Of a stretch of DNA of 61,772 bases, positions 16,216 through 25,593 are shown piece by piece. Origin of the DNA: an uncultured Olsenella sp. Lineage in GTDB: Bacteria > Actinomycetota > Coriobacteriia > Coriobacteriales > Atopobiaceae. The notes under the pieces are model-generated. The model searched no databases, was not told where the DNA came from, and saw only the letters and a list, made by a program, of their open reading frames with translations. Where the stretch lies: positions 1 through 61,772 of the forward strand of contig UQIF01000011.1 in NCBI GenBank assembly GCA_900540955.1. The letters are read 5' to 3'. How positions within the stretch are numbered: position 1 is the first letter of the stretch; each line of letters opens with the position of its first letter. Both the position numbers and the translations under genes were made by a program.

Positions 16216-16298
16216 GGGACAAAAGGGACGGGGGATTTTGTCCCAAGGCGTGGAGAGTCTCCACAAACTGGGACAAAATCCCCCGTCCCTTTTGTCCC
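16216..16298. repeat. Palindromic intergenic element, copy C
   Basis: A forward 29-base unit (16216-16244) and an inverted one (16270-16298) flank a centre containing the palindrome GTGGAGAGTCTCCAC. The flanks CCTAGCCTT and AAGGCTAGG are complementary too, so the hairpin reaches about 16207-16307 and runs into the ends of both convergent genes. Likely doubles as a bidirectional terminator. Confidence 0.9.
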
Positions 16299-16302
16299 AA
16301 GG

Positions 16303-18633
16303 CTAGGGGCGGGAAGGGCCGAGCGAGGTGAAGACGTCTTGGAGGACGTCGTCGCCGTCGGCCTCGAGCAGCATGCCGGCGAGCGGCCGCGCTGCGGAAA
16401 GAACGCCGGCGTCGGTGCAGGCCACAGCGGCGTCGCGGATCATCGTGCGGATGGCATCGACGTCGCCGTACGGAATGCCCTCGGCAAGAATCACCTCACG
16501 AGCCTCGACGTGGGAGAACTTGCTGAGCTTGTTGTCGGCGGCGAGGACGTCGCCCAGCTCGTGGGCCGCCCTCTCGCGAATTTCGCCATGGAGCTCCATC
16601 GCGCGCTGGTAGCACGCCACACATGCGGGGCCATGCCCGAGCTTCCACTCCATGAACGCCAAACGGTAGAAGCAGATTGACATCTCGCGCACATTGCTCG
16701 TGCGCTCGATGGCGAGCTTGAGCGCGTCGACGGCCTCGTAGATGCGCGAGAGCTCCTCGAGGCAGCGGACCTCGGCGAGTACTGCATCGGTGGTGTAGGG
16801 GGCGATGCGTACGTTCTCGCGCGCGTGGGCGAGGGCCTCCTCGTGTCGACCGAGCGCGACGAGCAGCTGCGTGGCCTGCGAGTGGGCGGCATAGTACTCA
16901 TCGGGAACGAGCCGCAGCTCGCGGTTTTCGTTATCGACCTCGAGGTTGTAGCGGACGCGCTCGGCCATCGAGTTGAAGTAGCGAAAGACGTTCTCGGTGT
17001 CGTCCTCGTAGCGGGCGGTCTGGGCAGCGGGCTCGAGCGCCTTGTAGAGCCGCGCGAGCTCGGCCTCGAGGTCCTCAGGCGTGTGGCCCGGCTTTCCGTT
17101 GATCCGCACGGCGACGTCGCGGACGGCCGTGGCGAGCTCGCCGCCCTCCACAAAGAGGAACGCCATCGACTGGCGGTCGAACACGTCGACCTTGCCCTCC
17201 ACGAGCGCGCGGCTCACGCGCTCGCACGCCTCGGCGACGGTGCGGTCGCTCGCTTTGTACCTGCGCGCCTCGAAGGCCGCAACGGCACGTCGCGTGCTCA
17301 GGCCAAGCCAGCCCGCGGCCTCGTTCCATGCCTCGATGCGAACGTACTTCTCGTTGATTCCAAGGTCGGACATAGTGCGGGCCTTGGTCGCTGCGGCGAT
17401 GGCGGGGGTGGCCGCAAGCCGGTTCTGCTCGACGCCGGTCCAGCGGGAAAGAGGGGCGATGCCGTCGTCCCACTTCGCCATGATGGGGTCGACGGGGGCA
17501 AGCCGCCCGTCCGCGCTCGTGAACCAGCGGATGCCGAGGCCCCGCGGGAGCTCCCCGGCGGGAAGCTCGGCCATCTCGTCGCGCAGGTGCTCAAGGCCAG
17601 TCCGCGTGAAGTCGACGCTGATCACCGGCGTGCGCGTTCCGTGCTCGTGGCCGTTGACGACCACGCGCTCGATGCGCTCTGAGGCGCCGAAGGCCCCGCG
17701 GGCAAGGGCGAGGCACAGGCGCATCGCGTAGTCGCGCGCTATGTCGGCGCGCGTCGCCTCGTCGGGCGACACGGCGGCGAATGCGGCCGGGCGTTGGACC
17801 TCGGCGTCTACGACGGCGATGCCATCCGTGACGTTGACCTGCAGCGACGCGTCGATGCGTACGGGCACAGGGAGGCTCTCGGCATAATCGGCGATTGCCA
17901 GGCGAGTTGCCCACTCCCCGCCCTTCTCGGCCCCTTCGGAGAGGAACCGGGTTGCCTCGTCGGGCTCGGAGAAGGGCTCGAGCCCGTCGATGCCGGCAAG
18001 AATCTTGGAGACCTGGTCCTCGAGCGGGGAATCGCCTTCGGCCTGGGCCCGGTAGTGCAGCTCGTCGGCGAGGTTGAGCAGCAGCTCGACGGCGACCATG
18101 CGGTCGTAGTCGGCATCGGGAAGCTCGTCTTTGGAAAAAAGCCACCAACGGCCGCTGCGGTTGAGCATCTTTGCCTCGGCGCGCGGGGCGTCCTGCCACT
18201 CGAGCATCCCGGAGCGCTCGACGAGTTTGCGGAGGTCCTTCTCGGCGTCTCCGTGGCGCACGAGGTCGGCAAGGCTCGCTATGACGTCCGAGCTGCGCAG
18301 GATGAGGGAATCGAGCTCCTCGTGGGGGTCGCGCGCAGGCATCTCGGGGCACTCGCGCCGCAATGAGTCCTCTGTCTGTTGGGACGCGCCGCCCTCGTCC
18401 TCGACGCGTTTCTTTGTGCCTAGGCCCCCGGGAGGAACCGGCAACGCGTCGTCGACATGCTGCTTGCGCGCAACGTCGGGCTTGTTGAACACAAGCGCGA
18501 GCCCAGAGACCACGAGCACGATGCTGAGCAGCTCAGAGAACTGCGCAAGCAGGGTGCCGCAGATGCACAGCGTGCACCCAGCCGCAAAGACGAGCCTCGC
18601 CTTCGCCTTGTTCTGTTTGCTGCCGTTCGACAA
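16303..18633 (-). CDS. Large membrane-anchored protein with TPR-like C-terminus, unknown function
   Basis: A 776-residue protein that I do not recognise as a named family. Residues about 12-50 contain two hydrophobic helices (LVFAAGCTLCICGTLLAQF, ELLSIVLVVSGLALVF), leaving a large soluble, acidic body. Residues 560-760 look like tetratricopeptide helices (HSQATQLLVALGRHEEALAHARENVRI, AVDALKLAIERTS, ACVACYQRAMELHGEIRERAAHELGDV). The centre has no motif that I can name. The start is TTG with GGAAAGG upstream. It is a single-gene unit convergent with rsmJ and divergent from uvrB. Confidence 0.7.
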   Translation of the reverse strand: MSNGSKQNKAKARLVFAAGCTLCICGTLLAQFSELLSIVLVVSGLALVFNKPDVARKQHVDDALPVPPGGLGTKKRVEDEGGASQQTEDSLRRECPEMPARDPHEELDSLILRSSDVIASLADLVRHGDAEKDLRKLVERSGMLEWQDAPRAEAKMLNRSGRWWLFSKDELPDADYDRMVAVELLLNLADELHYRAQAEGDSPLEDQVSKILAGIDGLEPFSEPDEATRFLSEGAEKGGEWATRLAIADYAESLPVPVRIDASLQVNVTDGIAVVDAEVQRPAAFAAVSPDEATRADIARDYAMRLCLALARGAFGASERIERVVVNGHEHGTRTPVISVDFTRTGLEHLRDEMAELPAGELPRGLGIRWFTSADGRLAPVDPIMAKWDDGIAPLSRWTGVEQNRLAATPAIAAATKARTMSDLGINEKYVRIEAWNEAAGWLGLSTRRAVAAFEARRYKASDRTVAEACERVSRALVEGKVDVFDRQSMAFLFVEGGELATAVRDVAVRINGKPGHTPEDLEAELARLYKALEPAAQTARYEDDTENVFRYFNSMAERVRYNLEVDNENRELRLVPDEYYAAHSQATQLLVALGRHEEALAHARENVRIAPYTTDAVLAEVRCLEELSRIYEAVDALKLAIERTSNVREMSICFYRLAFMEWKLGHGPACVACYQRAMELHGEIRERAAHELGDVLAADNKLSKFSHVEAREVILAEGIPYGDVDAIRTMIRDAAVACTDAGVLSAARPLAGMLLEADGDDVLQDVFTSLGPSRP

Positions 18634-18810
18634 ACCCAGCCTTTCCGTGGACGTACCCTTCGATTCTAACCAAGTGCGGGCGGACCTGACCTGACGTCGC
18701 GATTCTTTGCGTCAACGATATAAATCATGGCGTGATTCGAGCTGTCTTAGGAGGCGTTGCCACTCCTTTGCGGCCTGATTCAATTGTAGGGGAGGCACAC
18801 GGCGGAAATT

Positions 18811-18824
18811 GGTACACTTGTACG
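18811..18824 (+). promoter_or_regulatory. Possible LexA-type SOS box before uvrB
   Basis: GGTACACTTGTACG resembles the Gram-positive LexA box CGAAC-N4-GTTCG at 11 of 14 positions and is itself palindromic (GTAC-ACTT-GTAC). It includes the -10-like hexamer TACACT and lies 36 bases before the uvrB start. Similar sequences precede uvrA and the gene at 42553. Weak by itself. Confidence 0.35.
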
Positions 18825-18859
18825 AATCACAGGCGTTTGTCGGCGAGCGGGAGGCATAT

Positions 18860-21073
18860 ATGGCGGACGAGCGATTCGGCGGCGAGCTGCGCCGCTTCGG
18901 GCGCGAGGGCGCGGGCGAGCCGCTGCGCGTCGTCTCTCCCTTCGAGCCTTCGGGCGACCAGCCCCAAGCCATCGCCAAGCTCGCGCAAGGTGTCGAGGAC
19001 GGGCTTCGCTACCAGACCCTCATGGGCGTCACGGGCTCGGGCAAGACCTTCACCATGGCAAAGACGATCGAGGCCTTGAACCGCCCGACGCTCATCATGG
19101 AGCCGAACAAGACCTTGGCCGCGCAGGTCGCCTCCGAGATGCGCGAGTTCTTTCCGAACAACGCCGTCGTCTATTTCGTCTCGTACTACGACTACTACCA
19201 GCCCGAGGCCTACGTCCCGCAGACCGACACTTATATCGAGAAGGACTCCTCCATCAACGAGGAGGTCGAGAAGCTCCGTCACCAGGCCACCTCAAGCCTG
19301 CTCTCGCGCCGCGACGTGATCGTGGTCGCTTCGGTGAGCTGCATCTACGGTATCGGCAGCCCGCAGGACTACGCGGGGCTTGCCCCCAACGTCTCGAAGG
19401 ACGAGCCGCTCGAGCGCGACGACCTCATCAAGTCGCTCATCGACATCCAGTACGACCGCAACGACTACGACCTCTCGCGCGGGACCTTCCGCGTGCGGGG
19501 AGATACCGTGGATGTGTTCCCCCCATACGCCGAGAACCCGCTGCGCGTGAGCTTCTTTGGAGACGAGGTCGAGCTCATCGCCGAGGTCGACAACGTCACG
19601 GGCGAGATCGTCCGCGAGTTCGACGCCATCCCCATCTGGCCGGCGTCGCACTACGTGACCGAGCGGCCCAAGGTCGGCCGTGCGCTCAAGACCATCAGCG
19701 AGGAGCTCGAGGGCCGCGTGGCCGAGCTCAAGGCGGCCGACAAGCTCCTCGAGGCCCAGCGCCTCGCGCAGCGCACCGCCTACGACCTCGAGATGCTCGA
19801 GACCATGGGGTTCTGCAACGGCATCGAGAACTACTCGCGCCACCTCGACGGCCGCAAGCCGGGCGAGCCGCCCTATACCTTGATCGACTACTTCCCCAAG
19901 GACATGCTCTGCATCATCGACGAGAGCCACGTGACGGTGCCGCAGATCCGCGGCATGCATGAGGGCGACCGCTCGCGCAAGATCACGCTGGTGGAGCATG
20001 GCTTCCGCCTCCCGTCGGCGCTCGACAACCGTCCGCTTCGCTTCGACGAGTTCGAGAGCCGCGTGCCGCAGTTCGTCTATGTGAGCGCGACGCCGGGCGA
20101 CTATGAGGAGTCCGTCAGCCAACAGCGCGTGGAGCAGATCATCCGCCCGACGGGGCTTTTGGACCCCGAGGTCGAGGTGCGCCCTATCGAGGGCCAGATC
20201 GACGACCTCATCGACGAGATCAAGGCCACCGTCGCAAAGAAGGAGCGTGTGCTCGTGACCACCCTTACCAAACGCATGGCCGAAGACCTTACCGACCACC
20301 TGCTCGATGAGGGTGTGCGCGTCAACTACATGCACTCCGACACTGCCACGCTCGACCGCGTGGAGATCATCCGTGACCTCCGCGAGGGCCGCATCGACGT
20401 GCTCGTGGGCATCAACCTTCTGCGCGAGGGCCTGGATATCCCCGAGGTCAGCCTCGTGGCCATCCTCGACGCGGACAAAGAGGGTTTCCTGCGCAACCGG
20501 CGCTCCCTCATCCAGACCATGGGCCGCGCGGCAAGAAACGCCAAGGGCCGCGTGGTCATGTATGCCGACGTGATCACCGACTCCATGCGGGTGGCCATCG
20601 ACGAGACGGCGCGCCGTCGCGAGCTGCAGATGGCCTACAACGCCGAGCACGGTATCGTGCCCAAGACCGTCCACAAGGCGATCAACGACATCAGCGCCTT
20701 CATCGCCGAGGCGGACGACAACGTGGGCAAGCGAAAGCGCAGCCGGGGAGACGAGCTCGGGCACGGCGCGTTCTACACCGCCTCGGGCGAGGGGGCCGAC
20801 GAGCAGGGGGCTCCTGAGGACCGCCACGTGCTCGACCTCGGCGAGCTTACTCGCGCCGAGCTCGAGGAGCTGGCGAGCGGCCTTCAGACCGAGATGTCGC
20901 GCGCCTCGGAGGCGATGGACTTCGAGCGTGCCGCCGCCGCCCGCGACCAGCTCGTGGAGGTAAAGAGCCGGCTGGAGGGCGCGAGCGCGGACGACGTGAT
21001 GGCCCGCCTCAAGGCCGGTGCCCGCAAGGGCAGCGCGCACGCCACCCGCCGTCGCTGGAAGCCGAAGAAGTAA
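18860..21073 (+). CDS. uvrB: Excinuclease ABC subunit B
   Basis: A 737-residue helicase-like subunit of nucleotide excision repair that verifies damage after UvrA and recruits UvrC. Walker A is GVTGSGKTFTMAK; the beta-hairpin region is YYDYYQPEAYVPQTDTYIEKDSSIN; DESH appears as IIDESHVTVPQ; motif VI is QTMGRAARNAKG. The C-terminal UVR motif that binds UvrC is present (ELASGLQTEMSRASEAMDFERAAAARDQL). The ATG at 18860 has GGGAGGC upstream; the longer open frame begins in leader sequence. The 3' part between motif VI and the UVR domain is somewhat longer than usual. Confidence 0.97.
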   Translation: MADERFGGELRRFGREGAGEPLRVVSPFEPSGDQPQAIAKLAQGVEDGLRYQTLMGVTGSGKTFTMAKTIEALNRPTLIMEPNKTLAAQVASEMREFFPNNAVVYFVSYYDYYQPEAYVPQTDTYIEKDSSINEEVEKLRHQATSSLLSRRDVIVVASVSCIYGIGSPQDYAGLAPNVSKDEPLERDDLIKSLIDIQYDRNDYDLSRGTFRVRGDTVDVFPPYAENPLRVSFFGDEVELIAEVDNVTGEIVREFDAIPIWPASHYVTERPKVGRALKTISEELEGRVAELKAADKLLEAQRLAQRTAYDLEMLETMGFCNGIENYSRHLDGRKPGEPPYTLIDYFPKDMLCIIDESHVTVPQIRGMHEGDRSRKITLVEHGFRLPSALDNRPLRFDEFESRVPQFVYVSATPGDYEESVSQQRVEQIIRPTGLLDPEVEVRPIEGQIDDLIDEIKATVAKKERVLVTTLTKRMAEDLTDHLLDEGVRVNYMHSDTATLDRVEIIRDLREGRIDVLVGINLLREGLDIPEVSLVAILDADKEGFLRNRRSLIQTMGRAARNAKGRVVMYADVITDSMRVAIDETARRRELQMAYNAEHGIVPKTVHKAINDISAFIAEADDNVGKRKRSRGDELGHGAFYTASGEGADEQGAPEDRHVLDLGELTRAELEELASGLQTEMSRASEAMDFERAAAARDQLVEVKSRLEGASADDVMARLKAGARKGSAHATRRRWKPKK

Positions 21074-21104
21074 GGAGCAGGGCGGCCTGCCTTCTGGCCG
21101 CTCG

Positions 21105-22274
21105 ATGAGCGAAGCAATGAACATAATCGATTACCTGGGATCCGAATTCGATTCATTTGACGAGCGCCCGCTCGGTGACGTCGACAGCCTCGTGCTCGCG
21201 TGCCTTTCGTACTACCGTCTGCCCGATGAGGCCCGCGCCGCCAGGACCAAGCGCGGCGTGCCCCTGTATAAGGTGTTCTGCGCGGAGTGGTTCGACGCTA
21301 TGGCGGCGGGGCTGTGGGACCCGAAGGGGCTCATCCAGCTCCTTACGGCCGCCGTCGCCTCGCCGCGCTTGCGCGGTGCCCGCCTGTGCAGCTACGTCTC
21401 CGAGACCGACGATGCGGAAGAAAAGCAGTTCGCCGCCTGCACGCTGCGCTTTCCCTCGGGCGATGCCTACGTGAGCTTCCGCGGGACGGACAACTCGCTC
21501 GTCGGCTGGAAAGAAGACTTCAACATGGCCTTCGAGACCGACGTCCCCTCGCAGCGCGCGGCCGTCGCCTACCTAGAGCGCGTGGCCCGCGGCGTTACCG
21601 GCAAGCTCTACGTCGGCGGCCACTCCAAGGGCGGAAACCTCGCCGTCTACTCCGCGATGAACTGCTCTGAGCAGGCCTACGCGCGAATCGAGAAGGTCTT
21701 CTCGCACGACGGCCCGGGCTTTACCGCCGAGGCGATGGCGTCGGGCGACTTCGCCGCGCGTGTGGGCAAGGTGAGCAAGACGGTGCCCGAGTCCTCCGTC
21801 ATCGGCATGATGTTCGAGCAGCAGGAGGAGTACTCCGTCGTCTGCTCGACCGCACGCGGGGCGCTCCAGCACGACCCCTTCAGCTGGGTTGTGGAGGGGG
21901 CCGACTTTGTCCGCGCCGACAAGGTGTCCCGCGGCGCCGTGGCCATCGACCAGTCGATCAACCAGTGGTTCGCCGACATGAGCCGAGAAGAGCGTGCCGG
22001 CTTCATCGATGCCCTGTTCCAGGTGCTCTATGCGAGCGGGCAAGACACGCTCGCCGGGGTGCGTGGCAACCTCTCCGAGACCCTGCCTGCTATGGCGGCG
22101 GGCTTCGCCGACCTTACCGACGAGCAGCGCGGCTTTCTTTTTCGCGCGCTTGCCGGCCTCGCGAAGGCCTTCGCGCCCGACCTTGAGCTTCCCTCCGCTG
22201 GCGGGCTTCTTGCCACGCTGGATCCCCGCAACGCTATGATGATGGGCGATCCGCACAGCCCCTCCGCGAACTAG
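21105..22274 (+). CDS. DUF2974 (Mbeg1-like) alpha/beta hydrolase
   Basis: A 389-residue lipase-like protein. The nucleophile elbow is LYVGGHSKGGNLAVYSAMN (GHSKGG, serine at about residue 177), preceded by YVSFRGTDNSLVGWKEDFNMAF and followed by VFSHDGPGF with a candidate aspartate. DUF2974/Mbeg1-like proteins are found in many gut Gram-positives; substrates are unknown. A histidine candidate lies in GALQHDPFSW. It begins 32 bases after uvrB. Two starts (21105 and 21117) are possible; the first was kept. Confidence 0.85.
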   Translation: MSEAMNIIDYLGSEFDSFDERPLGDVDSLVLACLSYYRLPDEARAARTKRGVPLYKVFCAEWFDAMAAGLWDPKGLIQLLTAAVASPRLRGARLCSYVSETDDAEEKQFAACTLRFPSGDAYVSFRGTDNSLVGWKEDFNMAFETDVPSQRAAVAYLERVARGVTGKLYVGGHSKGGNLAVYSAMNCSEQAYARIEKVFSHDGPGFTAEAMASGDFAARVGKVSKTVPESSVIGMMFEQQEEYSVVCSTARGALQHDPFSWVVEGADFVRADKVSRGAVAIDQSINQWFADMSREERAGFIDALFQVLYASGQDTLAGVRGNLSETLPAMAAGFADLTDEQRGFLFRALAGLAKAFAPDLELPSAGGLLATLDPRNAMMMGDPHSPSAN

Positions 22275-22282
22275 AGAACTCG

Positions 22283-23371
22283 ATGAGCAGCTCCCGCGTG
22301 ACCATGAAAGACATCGCCGCCAAGCTCGGCGTCTCGGTGAACACCGTCCATAAGGTCGTGGCAAACAAGCCGGGCGTTTCCGACGCGGTCCGAGCGAGGG
22401 TGCTTCTTGCTGCCGAGGAGATGGGATATCGCCGAAACGAGAACGCCTCGGTGCTGCGCCGCCGCGACCTCAAGGTCGTCGTGTGTTTGCCCTCGCCAGA
22501 GCAAGAGGGCGGTTTCCATTTTGCCTACCTGTGGAGGGGCGTCGGGCGCTACGAGGCCGAGTCGCGCGACCGCGGCCTGGTGTTCGATGCGCGCCCCTTT
22601 AACGTCGGCTGCTATGCCCAGGTGCTCGAGGAGGTGCTCGAGCAGGCCGAGGCGGGGGAACGTCCAGACGGGATGATCGCGCACGCGCCCGTTGAGCCGG
22701 GCACGGTCGAGCTTTTGACCAAGATCTCGAAGCTCGGCGTCTCGGTGGTGCTCGTCGATGGCGACTGCCCGTGCACGGGAAGGATCGGCGCCGCCGTGGC
22801 CGGTTACCCCGAGGCCGGAAGCCTTATGGCCGAGCAGGCGGCGAACCTGCTTTCCGGAGTTCCCGGCGCAAAGAAGATTCTTCTGCTCGCGGGCGATCCC
22901 CGCACAGACGCGCACGCCGATGCGGCCCGAGCCTTCCACGCTTACCTCGACGAGCGCGGCCTCGACTACGCGGTTTGCGACCTCTACGGCGCGCACGAGC
23001 GGGCCGATGAGCTGAGAGAGAAGGTCGAGGCGCTTCTTTCCGACGGCAATGCGCCGGGGCTCGTGTGCAGCGTTTTCGACGTCGGATCCAAGGTCGTGGC
23101 GGATGCCGTCATGGAGCTGGGGCTTGCGGGAAAGATCTACGCGATCGCGAGCGACCTGTCTCCCGAGAACGTGATCGCCATGCGCCGCGGCGTCTTTGCC
23201 AACATCGTGTACAAGGACCCGATCACGCTTGCGTACCGCGGCGCGCGGATGCTCGGCGAGTACCTGCTGCGCGGCGAGATGCCGACCGAGAGCGTGCCGC
23301 GCGGCGCCACTGACCTCGTGTTCCACAGCAATCTCGATGAGTATTGCCGCCTTGCGGGCGTCGAGGCCTAA
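22283..23371 (+). CDS. LacI-family transcriptional regulator
   Basis: A 362-residue regulator. The N-terminal HTH is canonical (TMKDIAAKLGVSVNTVHKVVANKPGVSDAVRARVLLAAEEMGYRRN), followed by a type I periplasmic-binding-protein-like effector domain (about residues 65-355) that in this family binds a sugar or sugar derivative. It starts 8 bases after the hydrolase gene. No sugar transporter is adjacent, but a DUF386 protein of the YhcH/NanQ group is encoded convergently 540 bases away, so an amino-sugar or sialic-acid link is possible, not shown. Confidence 0.9.
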   Translation: MSSSRVTMKDIAAKLGVSVNTVHKVVANKPGVSDAVRARVLLAAEEMGYRRNENASVLRRRDLKVVVCLPSPEQEGGFHFAYLWRGVGRYEAESRDRGLVFDARPFNVGCYAQVLEEVLEQAEAGERPDGMIAHAPVEPGTVELLTKISKLGVSVVLVDGDCPCTGRIGAAVAGYPEAGSLMAEQAANLLSGVPGAKKILLLAGDPRTDAHADAARAFHAYLDERGLDYAVCDLYGAHERADELREKVEALLSDGNAPGLVCSVFDVGSKVVADAVMELGLAGKIYAIASDLSPENVIAMRRGVFANIVYKDPITLAYRGARMLGEYLLRGEMPTESVPRGATDLVFHSNLDEYCRLAGVEA

Positions 23372-23769
23372 CGTCTGCGAACTGTGTCTCGACACAAAGG
23401 CCGCCGGGCGCCCACAGTTTGGTTGGGAGGTACTGGCGAGGGACGGCATGGCGTTCGTCTCGCGTCAGCCGTGGGTTCCCGGCGGCAAAAGGAAGACCGT
23501 GAATCGAGGTTGTCGCATCCCGCGGTTCAGGCTTGGGCTTTATCGTAGTGGGGGAACGTTCACCTTATCAAGCGTGAATTGTACATTGGCACAAAACGGA
23601 CCGTTGACGGAAACATTGCTACCGTTCATCTTCGGTTTCACAAGCGGACGTGACCAAAATGTGAACAGTAACGCATCTAACTAGCGCCGCCAGTCGAAAG
23701 CGAGGCTCGGTTTTGGTTCCAGGCGCGAGCGCGGGCAGAGTCATTCTGGGCGACTAAAGCCAAACTCCA
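23372..23769. other. Intergenic stretch without a gene
   Basis: About 400 bases between convergent genes. It holds no frame with a ribosome binding site and recognisable product. It contains several short runs related to each other (AACGTTCACC, ACCGTTCATC, ATGTGAACAG) but no clear operator. It ends at a long inverted repeat. Confidence 0.5.
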
Positions 23770-23893
23770 AAAAGTCGGTGTCTTAATTCGAACCCTCCGG
23801 GTATCCAACGCGTTGGCACGACCCGCCAACTGGGCAAACGCTGTCCAAAACAGGTTGGATACTCGGAGGGTCTTGATTAAGACACCGACTTTT
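23770..23893. repeat. Long inverted repeat (124 bp) between convergent genes
   Basis: Outer arms of 18 bases are perfect (AAAAGTCGGTGTCTTAAT, 23770-23787, against 23876-23893). Inside them CCTCCGGGTATCCAAC near 23794-23809 pairs with the region 23853-23868 with one wobble. The ends are A-rich and T-rich, so it can act as a terminator in both directions. The size and nested arms resemble a small palindromic mobile element. Confidence 0.85.
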
Positions 23894-23910
23894 GCGGATT
23901 TGCCTCGGGA

Positions 23911-24372
23911 CTAGTCGACGAGGACCTTCACGCAGGCCTTCTTGAGCTTTGCGGGGCCCGCCTCGGTGCAGCAGCCGGGCTTGTGGGCGTCGCACGGCGG
24001 CGTGACCACGAGGTCGCCCTCATGCATCTCGACCCAGGCCTCGCGCTTGGCGTTTACGTACAGGCCGTAGTCGTCGCCATCGTTGTACTCGCCGAGCGCC
24101 TCGAGCTCGCCGACGGGCGCGGTGGCCAGGCGCTCGACGCCGCTGATCACAAAGTGGACGTCCGCGTAGCGGCGGTGCGCCTCGAAGGGCTTTTCGGATG
24201 CGGGGACGGTCTCGAACTCCATCACGTTGGCAAAGACGTTGTCGCCGTCGATGTCGTGACGGCCGCACTCGATGTCGGCGAGGTCGTCGCGGCTCAGGAA
24301 CTCGAGCACCTTGGCCATGCGGTCGGCGGGGATAACGCTCTGCGCGTAGTCGGAAAGCGAGGAGAAGAGCAT
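23911..24372 (-). CDS. YhcH/YjgK/YiaL family protein (DUF386)
   Basis: A 153-residue cupin-like protein. Family features include HRRYADVHFVISGVERL, where the histidines are metal ligands, EYNDGDDYGLY, and a C-terminal PPCDAHKPGC..KKACVKV. Members assist sugar catabolism; E. coli NanQ is an N-acetylneuraminate anomerase and others accompany beta-galactosidase. The ATG at 24372 follows AAAGGAGGT. The gene is 43 bases downstream of the MBL-fold gene on the same strand and may be its operon partner. Confidence 0.88.
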   Translation of the reverse strand: MLFSSLSDYAQSVIPADRMAKVLEFLSRDDLADIECGRHDIDGDNVFANVMEFETVPASEKPFEAHRRYADVHFVISGVERLATAPVGELEALGEYNDGDDYGLYVNAKREAWVEMHEGDLVVTPPCDAHKPGCCTEAGPAKLKKACVKVLVD

Positions 24373-24415
24373 GCATACCTCCTTTGTTTTGCCGGGGTAG
24401 CCCCGGCGCCTCTCG

Positions 24416-25513
24416 TTATTCGGGATAATACCGCGCCACGCCCGAGGCGTCCGTGACTCGGCGAATGGAGCCGGCCTGGACGAGGTGGTCGAGGTTTGCG
24501 ATGCTCTCGGCGGCGATGAACCAGCGCGTGAGGAGCGGCACGGCGTCGAGCCCGCCGGCGCCGATCGCGTGCCAGCCGAGGTCGCGGAACAGCTCGCAGG
24601 CGCAGCGCCCCGGTTGTTCGCGGACGGCCTTGATTGCCCGCGCGCTGCGGCGCTCGTGGTGGGCGATGTTGGCCTCCGCGCGTTCGGCGATGCTGCCTTC
24701 TTGCTCGCCATGCCCCAGAAAAGCCCGCTGAATGCCGAGCTCACCGAGCTTGCGGAGGCTTTGAAGATGAAGGCCGAGCGCGTCGGGCGTGTCTTTCCAG
24801 AAGCAGATGAAGGTGGAGCACGCAAAGAGGAGCGCGTCGCCGGTAAACGCGATGCCGAGCCCCGGGTGCCAAAGCACGCAGTGCCCTGGCGTGTGCCCGG
24901 GGGTCCCGACGACCTCGAAGTCCCAGCGCCCGCAGCGCACGTGGTCGCCCGGCTGCACGGTCTTTACGGAAACGCCGTCGAGCATGGAGCCCGAGCGCGT
25001 TGTCCACATCGTGTTCGCGAGGTCGAGGGCGACGTCGGGCGCGAACCCCTCCGAGGCAAGGCGACCGGCGAGGAAGTCTCGGTACTCGGGCGCGGCGAAT
25101 GCGCGGAGGTCGGCGAGCGCCTGCTCGCTCATCAGGATGCGCGCGCCGGCGTCGGCCAGCTCGCGCGCAAGTCCGGCGTGGTCCTCGTGCGAGTGTGTGA
25201 CGAACACGGTAGCGCGCGTGGGGTTTACCCCGAGGCGCACGAGCGCGCGCATGAGGCGCGTGTCGTTGTAGTCGTCTGAGGTGCCCGTGTCGACGATGAG
25301 CGCGTCGTCGCCGTCGCGCACCACGTGCACGTTGACGGTTGGCAAGAACGTCCGCTCCATGAGCAGCTCGACGCGCCAGATCTCGGGCTCGTCGCTCACG
25401 CGGACGCAGACGAAGCCGTCCGAGTCGAGCGCGAAGCGCTCCGCCTCGGAAATCGGCCCGCAAACACGTATGTCTCGCTCGCTCGTCACAGGCGGGCTCC
25501 TTTCGGTATCCAT
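24416..25513 (-). CDS. MBL-fold metallo-hydrolase
   Basis: A 365-residue beta-lactamase-fold hydrolase. The zinc motif is FVTHSHEDHAGLAREL (HxHxDH), with later ligands in GTPGHTPGHCVLWH and FTGDALLF, and a terminal GHGEQEG. After about residue 275 there is a helical C-terminal domain (RCACELFRDLGWHAIG onward) like the winged-helix tail in LACTB2/SoxH-type proteins. Substrate is unknown. It is divergent from mrp. Confidence 0.88.
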   Translation of the reverse strand: MDTERSPPVTSERDIRVCGPISEAERFALDSDGFVCVRVSDEPEIWRVELLMERTFLPTVNVHVVRDGDDALIVDTGTSDDYNDTRLMRALVRLGVNPTRATVFVTHSHEDHAGLARELADAGARILMSEQALADLRAFAAPEYRDFLAGRLASEGFAPDVALDLANTMWTTRSGSMLDGVSVKTVQPGDHVRCGRWDFEVVGTPGHTPGHCVLWHPGLGIAFTGDALLFACSTFICFWKDTPDALGLHLQSLRKLGELGIQRAFLGHGEQEGSIAERAEANIAHHERRSARAIKAVREQPGRCACELFRDLGWHAIGAGGLDAVPLLTRWFIAAESIANLDHLVQAGSIRRVTDASGVARYYPE

Positions 25514-25593
25514 AAGAATCCATTATCTGCCTTGCGTGCTCCTGCCAGCGGGTAGAATCAAAGGTTGCAGATAAGCTAAAGAAAGAGGTAACC

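Noticed and set aside
23600..23660. Promoter (TTGACG) in the 23.4-23.8 kb gap
   Set aside because: No -10 at the right distance, and no plus-strand gene downstream to be served.
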